DNA of 50,162 nucleotides, from the NCBI GenBank assembly GCA_023301765.1, contig JALZUC010000029.1, positions 1 to 50,162 on the forward strand. The letters are read 5' to 3'. The notes beneath the pieces are model-generated. The model searched no databases, was not told the origin of the DNA, and worked only from the letters and a program-made list of their open reading frames with translations. The position numbers and the translations under genes were made by a program. Below, piece after piece: positions 9,789 through 17,615 of the stretch. Positions within the stretch are counted from its first letter, which is position 1, and every line of letters starts with the position of its first letter. Origin of the DNA: Akkermansiaceae bacterium. Lineage in GTDB: Bacteria > Verrucomicrobiota > Verrucomicrobiia > Verrucomicrobiales > Akkermansiaceae.

Positions 9789-9859
9789 GAATGTTATTTA
9801 TCAGAGTTAATCGTAACTTGAAACTTGAAACTTCTTCATACTCAGCTGAGCCTATCTGC

Positions 9860-10924
9860 ATGGCACAAGTCTCCGACATACACATCTCTAGCAACATCCC
9901 TCTACCCACCCCCACTCAGCTCATGACTGACATCGAGCGCACTCAGGCACAGGCGGAGTTTATGGCTAAATCACGCCAGCACATCCGTAACATCCTTAAT
10001 GGGCAAGACCCGCGCCTGCTACTTATCTGCGGCCCATGCTCCATACATGATACAGAGGCTGGCATCGACTACGCCCGTAAGCTCGCCACCCTAGCAGAGG
10101 AAGTCAAAGATCAGATTTATATCGTTATGCGGGTCTATTTTGAAAAACCACGCACTACTACAGGCTGGAAAGGGCTGATCATGGATCCGGAGCTCGATGG
10201 CTCAGACAACATACCAGAAGGACTTAAACAAGCACGTCTCTTCCTGCGCGAGGTCATTGACCTTGGTCTGCCGACTGCCACTGAACTACTAGACCCCATC
10301 ACACCACAATATATCGCTGACCTCATTAGCTGGTCTGCCATTGGTGCACGCACCACAGAGAGCCAGACACACCGCCAGATGGCATCTGGCCTCTCTATGC
10401 CACTTGGTTTTAAAAACACCACCACCGGTGACCTAGTAGCTGCCGTAAATGCCATCAAAGCAGCTACCCAGCCACAAACATTCCTCGGTGTCAGTGAGCA
10501 AGGTGTTGCCTCTGCAGTAACAACCTCTGGAAATCCCAACTGCCACATCATCCTACGTGGCGGTGACTGCGGGCCGAACTATGGTGCTGATGCCGTAGCG
10601 ACAAGCACTGCCTTACTTAAAAAACACGGTCTGCAACCATCCATCATGATCGATGCTTCACACGCTAACTGTGGTAAGGATCAAGAAAAGATGCCTGCCG
10701 TCTATGAAGAAATCGTCCGCCAGCGCAGCGCGGGAAATACCAATGTGATCGGTGCCATGTTAGAGAGTAACCTCGTAGCTGGAAATCAGAAGTTCCCCTG
10801 CCCACTCGATGAGCTTACCTATGGTCAATCAATCACCGATCAGTGTATCGACTGGGAGACCACAGTCAACCTACTACGTCAAAGTGCTAAAGATCTCAGG
10901 TCAGCGGCCACCAATGAGCAGTAA
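9860..10924 (+). CDS. 3-deoxy-7-phosphoheptulonate (DAHP) synthase, type I
   Basis: The entry step of the shikimate pathway, joining PEP and erythrose 4-phosphate. E4P is a product of the transketolase encoded upstream. I start at ATG 9860 (354 residues, close to E. coli AroG at 350). The frame is open from 9791, but the extra 23 residues overlap the promoter region shared with the M42 gene. Seen: LLLICGPCSIHD, EKPRTTTGWKGL, GFKNTTTGD and DASHANCGKDQ, all core AroF/G/H motifs. The N-terminal extension typical of feedback-regulated AroG types is present, but which aromatic amino acid inhibits it cannot be told. A 10-bp palindrome lies just upstream. The exonuclease gene follows after 3 bases. 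Confidence 0.94.
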   Translation: MAQVSDIHISSNIPLPTPTQLMTDIERTQAQAEFMAKSRQHIRNILNGQDPRLLLICGPCSIHDTEAGIDYARKLATLAEEVKDQIYIVMRVYFEKPRTTTGWKGLIMDPELDGSDNIPEGLKQARLFLREVIDLGLPTATELLDPITPQYIADLISWSAIGARTTESQTHRQMASGLSMPLGFKNTTTGDLVAAVNAIKAATQPQTFLGVSEQGVASAVTTSGNPNCHIILRGGDCGPNYGADAVATSTALLKKHGLQPSIMIDASHANCGKDQEKMPAVYEEIVRQRSAGNTNVIGAMLESNLVAGNQKFPCPLDELTYGQSITDQCIDWETTVNLLRQSAKDLRSAATNEQ

Positions 10925-10927
10925 AAC

Positions 10928-11524
10928 ATGATTTCGGACTGTACCTTCGCCGCCATCGACTTTGAATCCGCAGGCGCAGAACGAGGAAAAACAGATGTCC
11001 CAGTACAGATAGGCCTAGCCACCTGGTCAGCCACCTCTGGGCACGCAGATCACTTTACCTCATACATTTACACAGAGCGCCCTATCACATGGGCGGCGCA
11101 GAAGGTGCACGGCATCAGCAGTGATGATCTGGCAGATGCCCCACAGCTCATGATGCTTTGGCCTCAGATCAAGCGTACACTCTCACAGCGAATAGTAGTA
11201 GCCCATGGCCACGGCACGGAGAAACGCTACCTACGTGCCTTTCCAGCACATAACTTCGGCCCGTGGGTAGATACCCTCCTACTCGCACGCGCAGCATGGC
11301 CTAAACTACCCTCACATGCACTGGGAGAGGTCTGTGAACATTTTGAACTTACAGAAAAAATCAGCGCACTCGTTCCTAATAAAACATGGCATGATGCGCT
11401 TTACGACACTACAGCATCCTTAGTATTACTAGAGTATCTCATAGATACGTTCGGCTTAAATAAGTCATCTATTGATCAACTACTACACCCAGATACCAAA
11501 GAGTGGTATCGACTTCGTAAATAA
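10928..11524 (+). CDS. DnaQ-like 3'-5' exonuclease (DEDDh fold) with Glu in Exo II
   Basis: A 198-residue RNase H-fold exonuclease resembling the DNA polymerase III epsilon domain. Exo I is AIDFES with Asp11 and Glu13. Exo II is VVAHGHGTEKRYL, where the usual Asp is Glu98. Exo III is HDALYD with His155 and Asp160. VHGISSDDL at 60-68 is also typical of DnaQ relatives. It starts 3 bases after the DAHP synthase stop, so the two are co-transcribed, though no metabolic link is obvious. It is shorter than polymerase-associated PolC/DinG types and lacks a GIY-YIG extension. It may act in DNA repair or RNA trimming; the substrate is unknown. Confidence 0.8.
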   Translation: MISDCTFAAIDFESAGAERGKTDVPVQIGLATWSATSGHADHFTSYIYTERPITWAAQKVHGISSDDLADAPQLMMLWPQIKRTLSQRIVVAHGHGTEKRYLRAFPAHNFGPWVDTLLLARAAWPKLPSHALGEVCEHFELTEKISALVPNKTWHDALYDTTASLVLLEYLIDTFGLNKSSIDQLLHPDTKEWYRLRK

Positions 11525-12053
11525 CAACAGCTTCGTTGCACCAATCGATCGGATCTCTGGTCCAGAAAATTTTCTGATACAGGCATAGTCACCATACCAG
11601 TAGCAGCCCATTTTAGTATCACGGTGAAATTAATTAGGCCCCCTCTCTAAGTTGCTTAAGAAATCGCCCTAAAAACGATATAGCATAACATTACTTTGCT
11701 CTATGATAGAGTTAGCAAGGCCAATTTATGACGCCCTGTTTACCTTTTTGCAAAACAAGACACAGTAGGAGTAATAATATTCTTAGTAGCTCCGCACAGT
11801 TCGTCATGGAACTAACCTAGCCCATGTTAAGAAGCGGAGGAAACGCCTCTCTAAAATTACCTTCATAGCAATTACAAACTCACGCTGAGTGCCATGGGCA
11901 ACACTCTTCCACGGTAATATAGCAAGGACTACTTTTGCGTGACCACCAATAAAAAAGGCACGGTTTAACTCTTAACAATACGCCTCTTCTCTATCCTCTA
12001 TGTTCAGTGGATTCAATACTGGCTGAAGGTTCGCTACTTGAAATGATAACCTC
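11525..12053. other. 530-base gap between the exonuclease gene and accA
   Basis: I find no convincing gene here; the longest short frames are about 20-31 codons without recognisable content. A perfect 14-bp palindrome of alternating purine and pyrimidine blocks lies at 11563-11576 but has no loop, so it is not a terminator by itself. On the minus strand a weak GC stem around 11956-11985 followed by six T could terminate accA transcription (low confidence). The remainder is AT-rich with scattered stops in all frames. It may be decayed sequence or an unrecognised regulatory RNA. Confidence 0.5.
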
Positions 12054-13007
12054 TTAATCACCCTGCCATTCACCGTATTTACGGAACTTCTCATAGCGTT
12101 GCTCAAGGAGCTTCTTCGTGCTAAGTTTCTGAAGCTCTTTAATCTGTGCAGTCACAGCAATGCGTAGACTCTCTGCCGCCTTCTTATGATCATGATGAGC
12201 ACCACCTTTTGGTTCCTCTATCACCCCATCAATAAGATTAAGCTTACCTAGATCAGGAGCGGCAATTTTCATCGCCTCAGCTGCCTCCGGTGCATGCTTA
12301 CGGTGCTTCCAGAGAATAGCGGCACAACCTTCAGGACTTATCACAGAGTAGTAAGCATTTTCCATCATTAATACACGGTCCGTCACACCAATTCCTAATG
12401 CTCCACCAGACCCCCCCTCGCCAAGAACTACTGCCACGGTAGGAACCTTAAGTAACATCATTTCTTTAAGATTAAAGCCGATAGCTTCAGCAATATTTCG
12501 TTCCTCAGCACCAATCCCTGGAAATGCACCAGGGGTATCAATAAGAGTTATAATAGGCAGCTGGAATTTCTCCGCTAACTTCATCAAGCGCAGAGCCTTC
12601 CGGTAGCCTTCTGGATGAGCACTTCCGAAGTTACGCTTCAGATTCTCCTTAGTATCACGTCCCTTCTGGTGACCAATGACTACCACACGTTGACCATCCA
12701 ACGTAGCAAAACCACCGGGCATGGAATTATCATCACCAATGTGACGATCCCCATGAAGCTCACAAAAGTCATCAAATACCTGAGACACGTAATCGAGCAT
12801 AAACGGGCGGCTCGTATGGCGCGCGATTTGCACACGCTGCCACGGTGACAGATCATCGTAGATGCGGTTTCTTGTTTCCGCTAGCTTACCTTCAATCGCA
12901 GAGATCTCACTGCTCATGTCAATATCTTGAGTTAGAGCCTTGTTTTTAAGCTTTTCGAGCTCTTGTTCAAGTTCCGCGATGGGTTTTTCAAAATCGAGAG
13001 GTTTCAT
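12054..13007 (-). CDS. accA: Acetyl-CoA carboxylase carboxyltransferase subunit alpha
   Basis: A 317-residue AccA, half of the carboxyltransferase that makes malonyl-CoA from acetyl-CoA for fatty-acid synthesis. It pairs with AccD, which is not in this window. Seen: an N-terminal coiled helix (IAELEQELEKLKN), GDRHIGDD, TPGAFPGIGAEERN, and the oxyanion-hole region GEGGSGGALGIGVTD followed by YYSVISPEGCA. The length is the family norm (E. coli 319). It is the last gene of a minus-strand row that begins with the LysM gene 35 bases upstream and lies near acpP, plsX and fabH. Confidence 0.97.
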   Translation of the reverse strand: MKPLDFEKPIAELEQELEKLKNKALTQDIDMSSEISAIEGKLAETRNRIYDDLSPWQRVQIARHTSRPFMLDYVSQVFDDFCELHGDRHIGDDNSMPGGFATLDGQRVVVIGHQKGRDTKENLKRNFGSAHPEGYRKALRLMKLAEKFQLPIITLIDTPGAFPGIGAEERNIAEAIGFNLKEMMLLKVPTVAVVLGEGGSGGALGIGVTDRVLMMENAYYSVISPEGCAAILWKHRKHAPEAAEAMKIAAPDLGKLNLIDGVIEEPKGGAHHDHKKAAESLRIAVTAQIKELQKLSTKKLLEQRYEKFRKYGEWQGD

Positions 13008-13042
13008 ACAGTCTAGATAAAATTATTTAGTAAAAAAAGAAT

Positions 13043-13924
13043 TTAGTTTTTGATTTCAATGTCATTTCCAGGTCGTAGGAGCAGTGGCAGCTCTTCCATA
13101 TCAGTAATACTAAGGTAAAAGCCTCGGCTTCTATCCTCTTCATTTTCATCAGTTAAGGGGCGTAGAGCTAGCGACTTATCGCTAAGCAATATCACCTTAG
13201 CGGCATTACGATAGTTCGGCGAAAGTACAGAGACAAGTTTATCCTGATGCCATCCCCTTATATCTCCCAATTTTAGATGTTTAGCCTTTTCCTTACTTTG
13301 GTAATTTATGAATTGTAGAGGGTATACCTTCACAAACTCCCCACCCTTTAGAATAGTCAGATTTTTCTTACGAAGATCGATCACCGCGCGGTTCTCCAGC
13401 TCCATAACCACAAGCTTTTTCCCCGGACGTAGCCTTCTACTATCTGTATCCTTAAGTTTACTTAGATGAGTCAAGCTATCCATAGTTGTATTATGGCTTC
13501 TAACAAGAGCTGAATAGCTATCACCACTTTTCACAGTAATCATTTTCTTTCCATCTTTCCACTCCGGATCTAAGATCCTATCCATATTAATTTCCCCCAG
13601 AATGTAACGGGCCTCACTGGCGGACTTTGCAGATGGGTAAAAGCTAACAATATACTTAAGCTTCTCTTCCGCCTCTTTCATAGACTCCATGGCAAGTAGC
13701 TCGCGTGCACGTTGAAATGCCTTCCCCCCTGGTTCACTATTAGACTTCACCCCCTCCTCAGCCTTATGCTGAAGGACTAATTCCTTTTGCCGCTGCCGCT
13801 CCATCATTGAGCCCGGCATGTCATTTACCTGCCCGGTAAATTTTTTCATCAGATAAGCAGTGCTCACCATTGCTACTAATACGAGCAATCCAGCAGCCAC
13901 TTTGATGATGAGCATAACGCGCAT
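13043..13924 (-). CDS. Membrane-anchored LysM protein with a degenerate L,D-transpeptidase (YkuD-like) domain
   Basis: A 293-residue protein with an N-terminal membrane anchor (about 5-26), a helical TPR/YbgF-like segment (67-112, AEEKLKYIVSFYPSAKSA), a LysM motif (129-172, ITVKSGDSYSAL to RPGKKLVV), and a C-terminal region that follows the L,D-transpeptidase plan. That region begins VIDLRKKNLTILKGGEFVKV at 181-200 and ends with D-x-x-x-L-x-L-L-x-x-G-N-D-I-E-I. Where active YkuD enzymes carry SHGCIR, this protein has SRGFYL at 266-271, so the catalytic Cys and His are gone. It probably binds peptidoglycan rather than cross-linking it. It lies between a 177-residue gene of unknown function and accA on one strand. 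The LysM call is firm; the dead-transpeptidase call is inference from pattern. Confidence 0.8.
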   Translation of the reverse strand: MRVMLIIKVAAGLLVLVAMVSTAYLMKKFTGQVNDMPGSMMERQRQKELVLQHKAEEGVKSNSEPGGKAFQRARELLAMESMKEAEEKLKYIVSFYPSAKSASEARYILGEINMDRILDPEWKDGKKMITVKSGDSYSALVRSHNTTMDSLTHLSKLKDTDSRRLRPGKKLVVMELENRAVIDLRKKNLTILKGGEFVKVYPLQFINYQSKEKAKHLKLGDIRGWHQDKLVSVLSPNYRNAAKVILLSDKSLALRPLTDENEEDRSRGFYLSITDMEELPLLLRPGNDIEIKN

Positions 13925-13960
13925 ATGCAGATTATAGTTTAAAATACCCCTCGCGCTAGC

Positions 13961-14494
13961 TTAAAGCAGACCTTTTCGCTTAAAATCAAAAGTGTTGATC
14001 TCAGATGATTTACCAATCATGTCGATAGAGAATTTTAACAAAGCTACTTCCCAAGCATCATCAACGCCCTCCATCACCGCCAGCATAGGATCACCACTTA
14101 TCCCAGCCTCCTTAAGCACCCGCTCTCTCACAGCCTCAAGACTCTCATGCACAAGTTCCTCTGTGACATTACCCCGCTTAAACATAAAACCATACTGAAA
14201 GAACACCGGCTCGATTTTCTGCTCACGTAAGAAATCAAGGAACTCGCCAGCTTTTTCATCAAAACCTTCCAGCCCTACCCCTCCCATATCCTGTGGGCGG
14301 ATGATTTGAGGCTTCTGAGCCTCCATTTCACCACAGCGCACACGCACTTGCCCTATAGTATCCATAGGCTCACTTAGCATAGTAAACTTAAAACGTGTAC
14401 TCCCGAAGGTATCTATCCTTCTATCTGGTTCACGGAGAAGCTTCGCCGTTTCCATGGCGTATTGAATACTGTCCGGTGAATGATTCATACTCAT
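13961..14494 (-). CDS. Conserved-looking hypothetical protein, 177 residues
   Basis: I do not recognise this family. The protein is soluble, acidic, with no signal peptide or membrane segment, and looks mixed alpha/beta. A segment with RFKFTMLSEP and GQVRVRCGEMEAQ is followed by helices, and the second half has EELVHESLEAVRERVLKEAG. There are no catalytic-looking clusters of Cys or His. A second ATG at codon 3 is an equally good start. It lies between acpP (after its terminator) and the LysM gene, 36 bases upstream of the latter on the same strand, so it may be the first gene of a LysM-accA transcript. Confidence 0.65.
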   Translation of the reverse strand: MSMNHSPDSIQYAMETAKLLREPDRRIDTFGSTRFKFTMLSEPMDTIGQVRVRCGEMEAQKPQIIRPQDMGGVGLEGFDEKAGEFLDFLREQKIEPVFFQYGFMFKRGNVTEELVHESLEAVRERVLKEAGISGDPMLAVMEGVDDAWEVALLKFSIDMIGKSSEINTFDFKRKGLL

Positions 14495-14548
14495 AACTAA
14501 TAGGGCTTACCTGGTCTACTTACTACGGCACTAAATTAACTAATCTTT

Positions 14549-14583
14549 AAAAAAAAAGGACGGACTCATGAGGAGTCCGTCCT
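14549..14583 (-). terminator. Rho-independent terminator of acpP
   Basis: A perfect 11-bp GC-rich stem (14557-14567 with 14573-14583), a 5-nt loop, and nine T on the minus strand. It is 31 bases after the acpP stop and separates acpP from the 177-residue gene. Confidence 0.92.
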
Positions 14584-14614
14584 GTATAAAAATTTAAGAC
14601 AGGCCTAACAAATG

Positions 14615-14851
14615 TTAGGAAGCTTTCTCAACGTAGCTAGTAACGTCACCAACGCTCTGCAGCTTCTCTGCATCTTCATCAGGAACTTCGATACCAAACT
14701 CTTCTTCGAATGCCATAACTAGCTCAACAGTGTCGAGGGAGTCAGCTCCAAGATCTTCGATGAACTTGGCTTCAAGCTTAACTTGATCGGCGTTAACGCC
14801 GAGTTGCTCGACGATGATTTCTTTTACTTTGGCTTCAATAGATTCAGACAT
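14615..14851 (-). CDS. acpP: Acyl carrier protein
   Basis: A 78-residue, strongly acidic acyl carrier protein. The phosphopantetheine attachment motif [18 protein letters not shown] places the modified serine at Ser38. It carries growing acyl chains for the fatty-acid synthase and supplies the PlsX and FabH enzymes encoded nearby. It looks monocistronic: a strong terminator follows and a good sigma-70-like promoter precedes it. There is no Shine-Dalgarno sequence; the leader before ATG 14851 is A- and pyrimidine-rich. Confidence 0.97.
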   Translation of the reverse strand: MSESIEAKVKEIIVEQLGVNADQVKLEAKFIEDLGADSLDTVELVMAFEEEFGIEVPDEDAEKLQSVGDVTSYVEKAS

Positions 14852-14901
14852 GCTGATAGGTATTTTTAGGGTTGATTAGTAACGATTGCTACTTGAGGGG
14901 A

Positions 14902-14930
14902 AAGTTATCTTCGCAATGAGGTCTTGGCAA
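14902..14930 (-). promoter_or_regulatory. Candidate sigma-70 promoter of acpP
   Basis: On the minus strand, TTGCCA (-35; plus coordinates 14925-14930) and TAACTT (-10; 14902-14907) are separated by exactly 17 bases. Transcription would start near 14895, giving a leader of roughly 45 bases. This is inferred from spacing and consensus only. Confidence 0.45.
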
Positions 14931-14959
14931 CTCAGAAATGATTAATAATCATCAGTCAA

Positions 14960-15898
14960 TTATTCGCTTCTTGTTGCCGCCTCTTCTTCAGCAGTTTTTG
15001 GATCCCCTTCTCCATCATCTACGCTCACGTATTCTAACACCTCTCCCTTGAAGTTTTCCATTAGCTTGGCAAAAAGTTTTTCCGCAGGAGCTCCATCATT
15101 TTCTTTAAATTGACCATAGACTAGTCCGTCCACCTTGGCCTTGTTCTCCTGGCCTCCATCCATATAATAAACTAGTGCCACCCCCTTGGTCTCCCATTTC
15201 CGCTTATCAATACGCACCATGTCTTTATATAGGATCTTCCGGCCATCTTGAGTATAGAGGGCCTCATTATCTACGGTGATATTACGGCGCATGGTACGAA
15301 TAAGGAAAAAGAGCACTGTAATGATAATTACTAGCGCCACAGCCATAGCGATAAACTGATCACGTATCTTCCCAGCACTCATAGGCTGCTCACCGGGGTC
15401 AATCCCCCAGGCCTTTCCATCTACATCCTTTCTGGAAGCTGTGTATTTCTCCCAAAGTCTTAAAGCACCCACCTGCCCACCTTGACTATCCATTGTAACA
15501 AATCCATCCACCAGCTGTGTAGGCCATTCCATAGTGTGCGCGGCACCCCTAGGTAATACATCCGCCGCATCATCTGGTAATTCCACCTTTTGCGCGGCGG
15601 CATAGCTTTTCCACGCTGCTTCCGTAAGCGCGCCATCATTTCCCTGCTGCTCATTTTGCAACCTCTGGAAATCTACACCTGCTTGAATAAATGACCGATG
15701 CACATAGAAGTGTAGGTTCTTCTCACGATACCCCCATATACCATCTTTAAAAAAGAGTGTAGCAAAAACACTAAACATCAACAGCATCGTCAGTGCACGC
15801 CAATAAAACCACTTGGTAGGCATACATACGATCTCATTTTCTGTGGATAAATTATTACTCATAAGGTAGCTCGCACGGAGCTTGTAGAAATTATCCAC
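14960..15898 (-). CDS. Hypothetical inner-membrane protein with two membrane segments and a PH-like C-terminal domain
   Basis: A 312-residue protein I do not recognise by name. Residues about 33-50 form a first membrane segment (RALTMLLMFSVFATLFF). A region of about 130 residues, presumably periplasmic, follows. A second segment lies at about 184-202 (MAVALVIIITVLFFLI). The last 110 residues are cytoplasmic, with a beta-strand pattern (ITVDNEALYTQDGRKILYKD and following) like bacterial PH-type domains, and an acidic tail. The 13th codon is an alternative start (ATG at 15862) and would be more typical. It is divergent from selD, with 71 bases between the starts. A membrane sensor or scaffold role is only a guess. 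Confidence 0.65.
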   Translation of the reverse strand: MDNFYKLRASYLMSNNLSTENEIVCMPTKWFYWRALTMLLMFSVFATLFFKDGIWGYREKNLHFYVHRSFIQAGVDFQRLQNEQQGNDGALTEAAWKSYAAAQKVELPDDAADVLPRGAAHTMEWPTQLVDGFVTMDSQGGQVGALRLWEKYTASRKDVDGKAWGIDPGEQPMSAGKIRDQFIAMAVALVIIITVLFFLIRTMRRNITVDNEALYTQDGRKILYKDMVRIDKRKWETKGVALVYYMDGGQENKAKVDGLVYGQFKENDGAPAEKLFAKLMENFKGEVLEYVSVDDGEGDPKTAEEEAATRSE

Positions 15899-15969
15899 CA
15901 GCTAGAAGCAAAAAACGACACAATATGTCTGGCATTCTCCCCTAAGAGAAACAACACTCCCCCATTCCT

Positions 15970-17031
15970 ATGACAGCTGATAAAAGACTACGTTTAACAT
16001 CTCTGGCCTCATGCGCCGGATGAGCATCTAAACTTGACCCTGAGTCTCTCTCGCAGGTTCTGCGAGGGCTACCTCAATACCAAGACGATCGCCTTCTCGT
16101 CGGTTCCGCCACTGCAGATGATGCAGGGGTATTTAAGCTCAATGACGATTTAGCTCTGGTTCAAACCACTGATTTCTTTACCCCCATTGTAGATGATCCG
16201 GTGCTCTACGGCCGTATCGCTGCTGCAAATGCCCTCTCAGATGTCTACGCCATGGGGGGGCGGCCTATTACGGCTCTCGCCATTGCCGGCATGCCCTCTG
16301 ACCTTGTGGATAATGATACCATCCGCAGTATTTTTCAAGGTGGTGCAGAAATGTGCATGGAAGCGCAATGCAGTCTGCTAGGTGGACATACCATTAAAAA
16401 TCCAGAACCCATCTATGGGCTCGCCGTTACAGGCCTTGTGCACCCTGAGCGACACCTTGCTAACGCACATGCCAAACCTGGCGAACACCTCGTGCTTACA
16501 AAGCCTCTTGGTAGCGGCATAGTCTCCACGGGAATCAAGCGTGGTGAGTGTAGCCCTGAATTAGCTGCAACTGCCAGCGAACTTATGGCTACGCTAAACA
16601 CTCCAGGAGCTATACTCGCAGAACGAGGCCTAGTCCACTGCTGCACAGATGTTACAGGCTTTGGCCTAGGAGGGCACCTCATCGAACTCTGTAATGGCAG
16701 CCAAGTCTCAGCAGAGATCGATGCCGCCCTCCTCCCCCTCATGTCACCAGAAGTGCTCGACCTCATCGCATCCGGCTGTGTTCCGGGTGGCAGCAAGAAA
16801 AACCTTTCCCACACAGAGCCCTACACACACTTTGCAGAATCAGTAAGCGAGAGTGAAAAAAACATCTACGCAGATGCTCAGACATCGGGAGGACTCCTTA
16901 TTAGCGTACCGGACGAGAACCTCACTGCTGTGCTTGAGGCTCTGGAAGAAAGCTCCGCCCCCTGCGCTGTTATTATCGGAAAAACCACCGAACGCCGTGA
17001 GAAATCTGTTTACGTCACTACCTCAGCCTAA
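15970..17031 (+). CDS. selD: Selenide, water dikinase SelD, selenoprotein with in-frame TGA (Sec18)
   Basis: SelD makes selenophosphate from selenide and ATP, the selenium donor for selenocysteine and selenouridine. Read from ATG 15970 with TGA 16021-16023 as selenocysteine, the product is 353 residues (E. coli 347). The context CAG-U-ASKLDP aligns residue 18 with the active-site Cys17 of E. coli SelD (GAGCGCK); the conserved Lys follows at 21. Downstream, VGSATADDAGVF, TTDFFTPIVDDP, GRIAAANALSDVYAMGG, LGGHTI, TDVTGFGLGGHL and AQTSGGLL are all family signatures. A SECIS-like hairpin follows the TGA. Standard calling starts the gene at 16201 and loses 77 codons, including the active site. It is first in a row with yceD and rpmF. 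A sequencing error or nonsense mutation is unlikely because the TGA falls on the residue where SelD is known to carry Sec. Confidence 0.94.
16021..16023 (+). other. TGA selenocysteine codon in selD
   Basis: Codon 18 of selD. The frame is open for 17 codons before it and 335 after it, and both sides encode conserved SelD sequence. Several SelD proteins carry selenocysteine at exactly this position. Confidence 0.92.
16048..16068 (+). promoter_or_regulatory. Bacterial SECIS element within selD
   Basis: A hairpin of 9 bp (16048-16056 with 16060-16068, one T-G wobble) has its apex in GCAGGTTCTGC. The E. coli fdhF SECIS has GCAGGTCTGC at its apex, and the GGU loop start is the SelB contact. The loop lies about 33 bases after the TGA, within the usual bacterial range of roughly 16-37. 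The hairpin is inside the coding frame. Confidence 0.85.
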
Positions 17032-17043
17032 TTTTTTTACATC

Positions 17044-17559
17044 GTGAAAAAAAACCTAACTATCGACCTAAATTCACTACCAGAAGAGGGCAAAACCTAC
17101 TCTGGAGAGCTTGACGGCACCGTCTTCAGCTCTGAAAAGGGCCGTTCTTCATCAGAACCACGGGCAGCCGAGCCACTTTACTACGATCTCTATATTCAAC
17201 GGTTTGATCAAGAGCTCCTCGTTCGCGGTAGTCTCTCCGTGGAGATCAAGTTCACCTGTGTGCGGTGTTTAAATAAATATGTAAAAACCGTAGCCATCGA
17301 AGAATGTGCCATTTCTCTTGAAATTATCAGCGCTCAAATTGACCTCATCAATGAGCTCCGAGAAGAAATTGTAATCCTCTTCCCTGACTACCCACACTGC
17401 GATGAAGGTGACACTGATCAGGAATGTATTTTAGATTCTCGCTATTTAGCAGTGGACAAACCCCCTGAAGATGAGGTAAAGACCCCTGCCCACGAGGAAG
17501 TTCCCACTCCATGGGCCGCTCTCGATAACTTTGATGAGGACGCTGACACTGACAGTTAG
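17044..17559 (+). CDS. yceD: DUF177 / YceD family protein
   Basis: A 171-residue protein of the YceD (DUF177) family, linked in E. coli and plants to 23S rRNA accumulation. The start is GTG 17044, 12 bases after selD. The family core is present: YSGELDG, LLVRGSLSVEIKFTCVRCL with the CxxC pair Cys72/Cys75, and an acidic C-terminal segment with a second Cys pair region (HCDEGDTDQEC). Its place directly upstream of rpmF, with plsX and fabH after it, is the classic conserved neighbourhood of this family and supports the call. It ends in an acidic tail. Confidence 0.9.
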   Translation: MKKNLTIDLNSLPEEGKTYSGELDGTVFSSEKGRSSSEPRAAEPLYYDLYIQRFDQELLVRGSLSVEIKFTCVRCLNKYVKTVAIEECAISLEIISAQIDLINELREEIVILFPDYPHCDEGDTDQECILDSRYLAVDKPPEDEVKTPAHEEVPTPWAALDNFDEDADTDS

Positions 17560-17615
17560 ACTCACAATATATACTTTCAACCAACTTAACCTTAAAAACT
17601 TAACCACATAATACC

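Noticed and set aside
10135-10551. 138-codon minus-strand frame opposite DAHP synthase
   Set aside because: Antisense shadow of a conserved gene with no recognisable content.
11563-11576. 14-bp palindrome as a terminator of the exonuclease gene
   Set aside because: It has no loop and no T-run.
15970-16023. Nonsense mutation or frameshift in selD
   Set aside because: The frame is unchanged on both sides, the TGA falls exactly on the known Sec position, and a SECIS-like hairpin follows.
16413-16814. 133-codon minus-strand frame opposite selD
   Set aside because: Antisense shadow; Arg/Pro/Ser-rich with no family pattern.
16201-17031. SelD starting at GTG 16201
   Set aside because: It would lack the active-site region and the N-terminal 77 residues, which are present and conserved upstream through the TGA.
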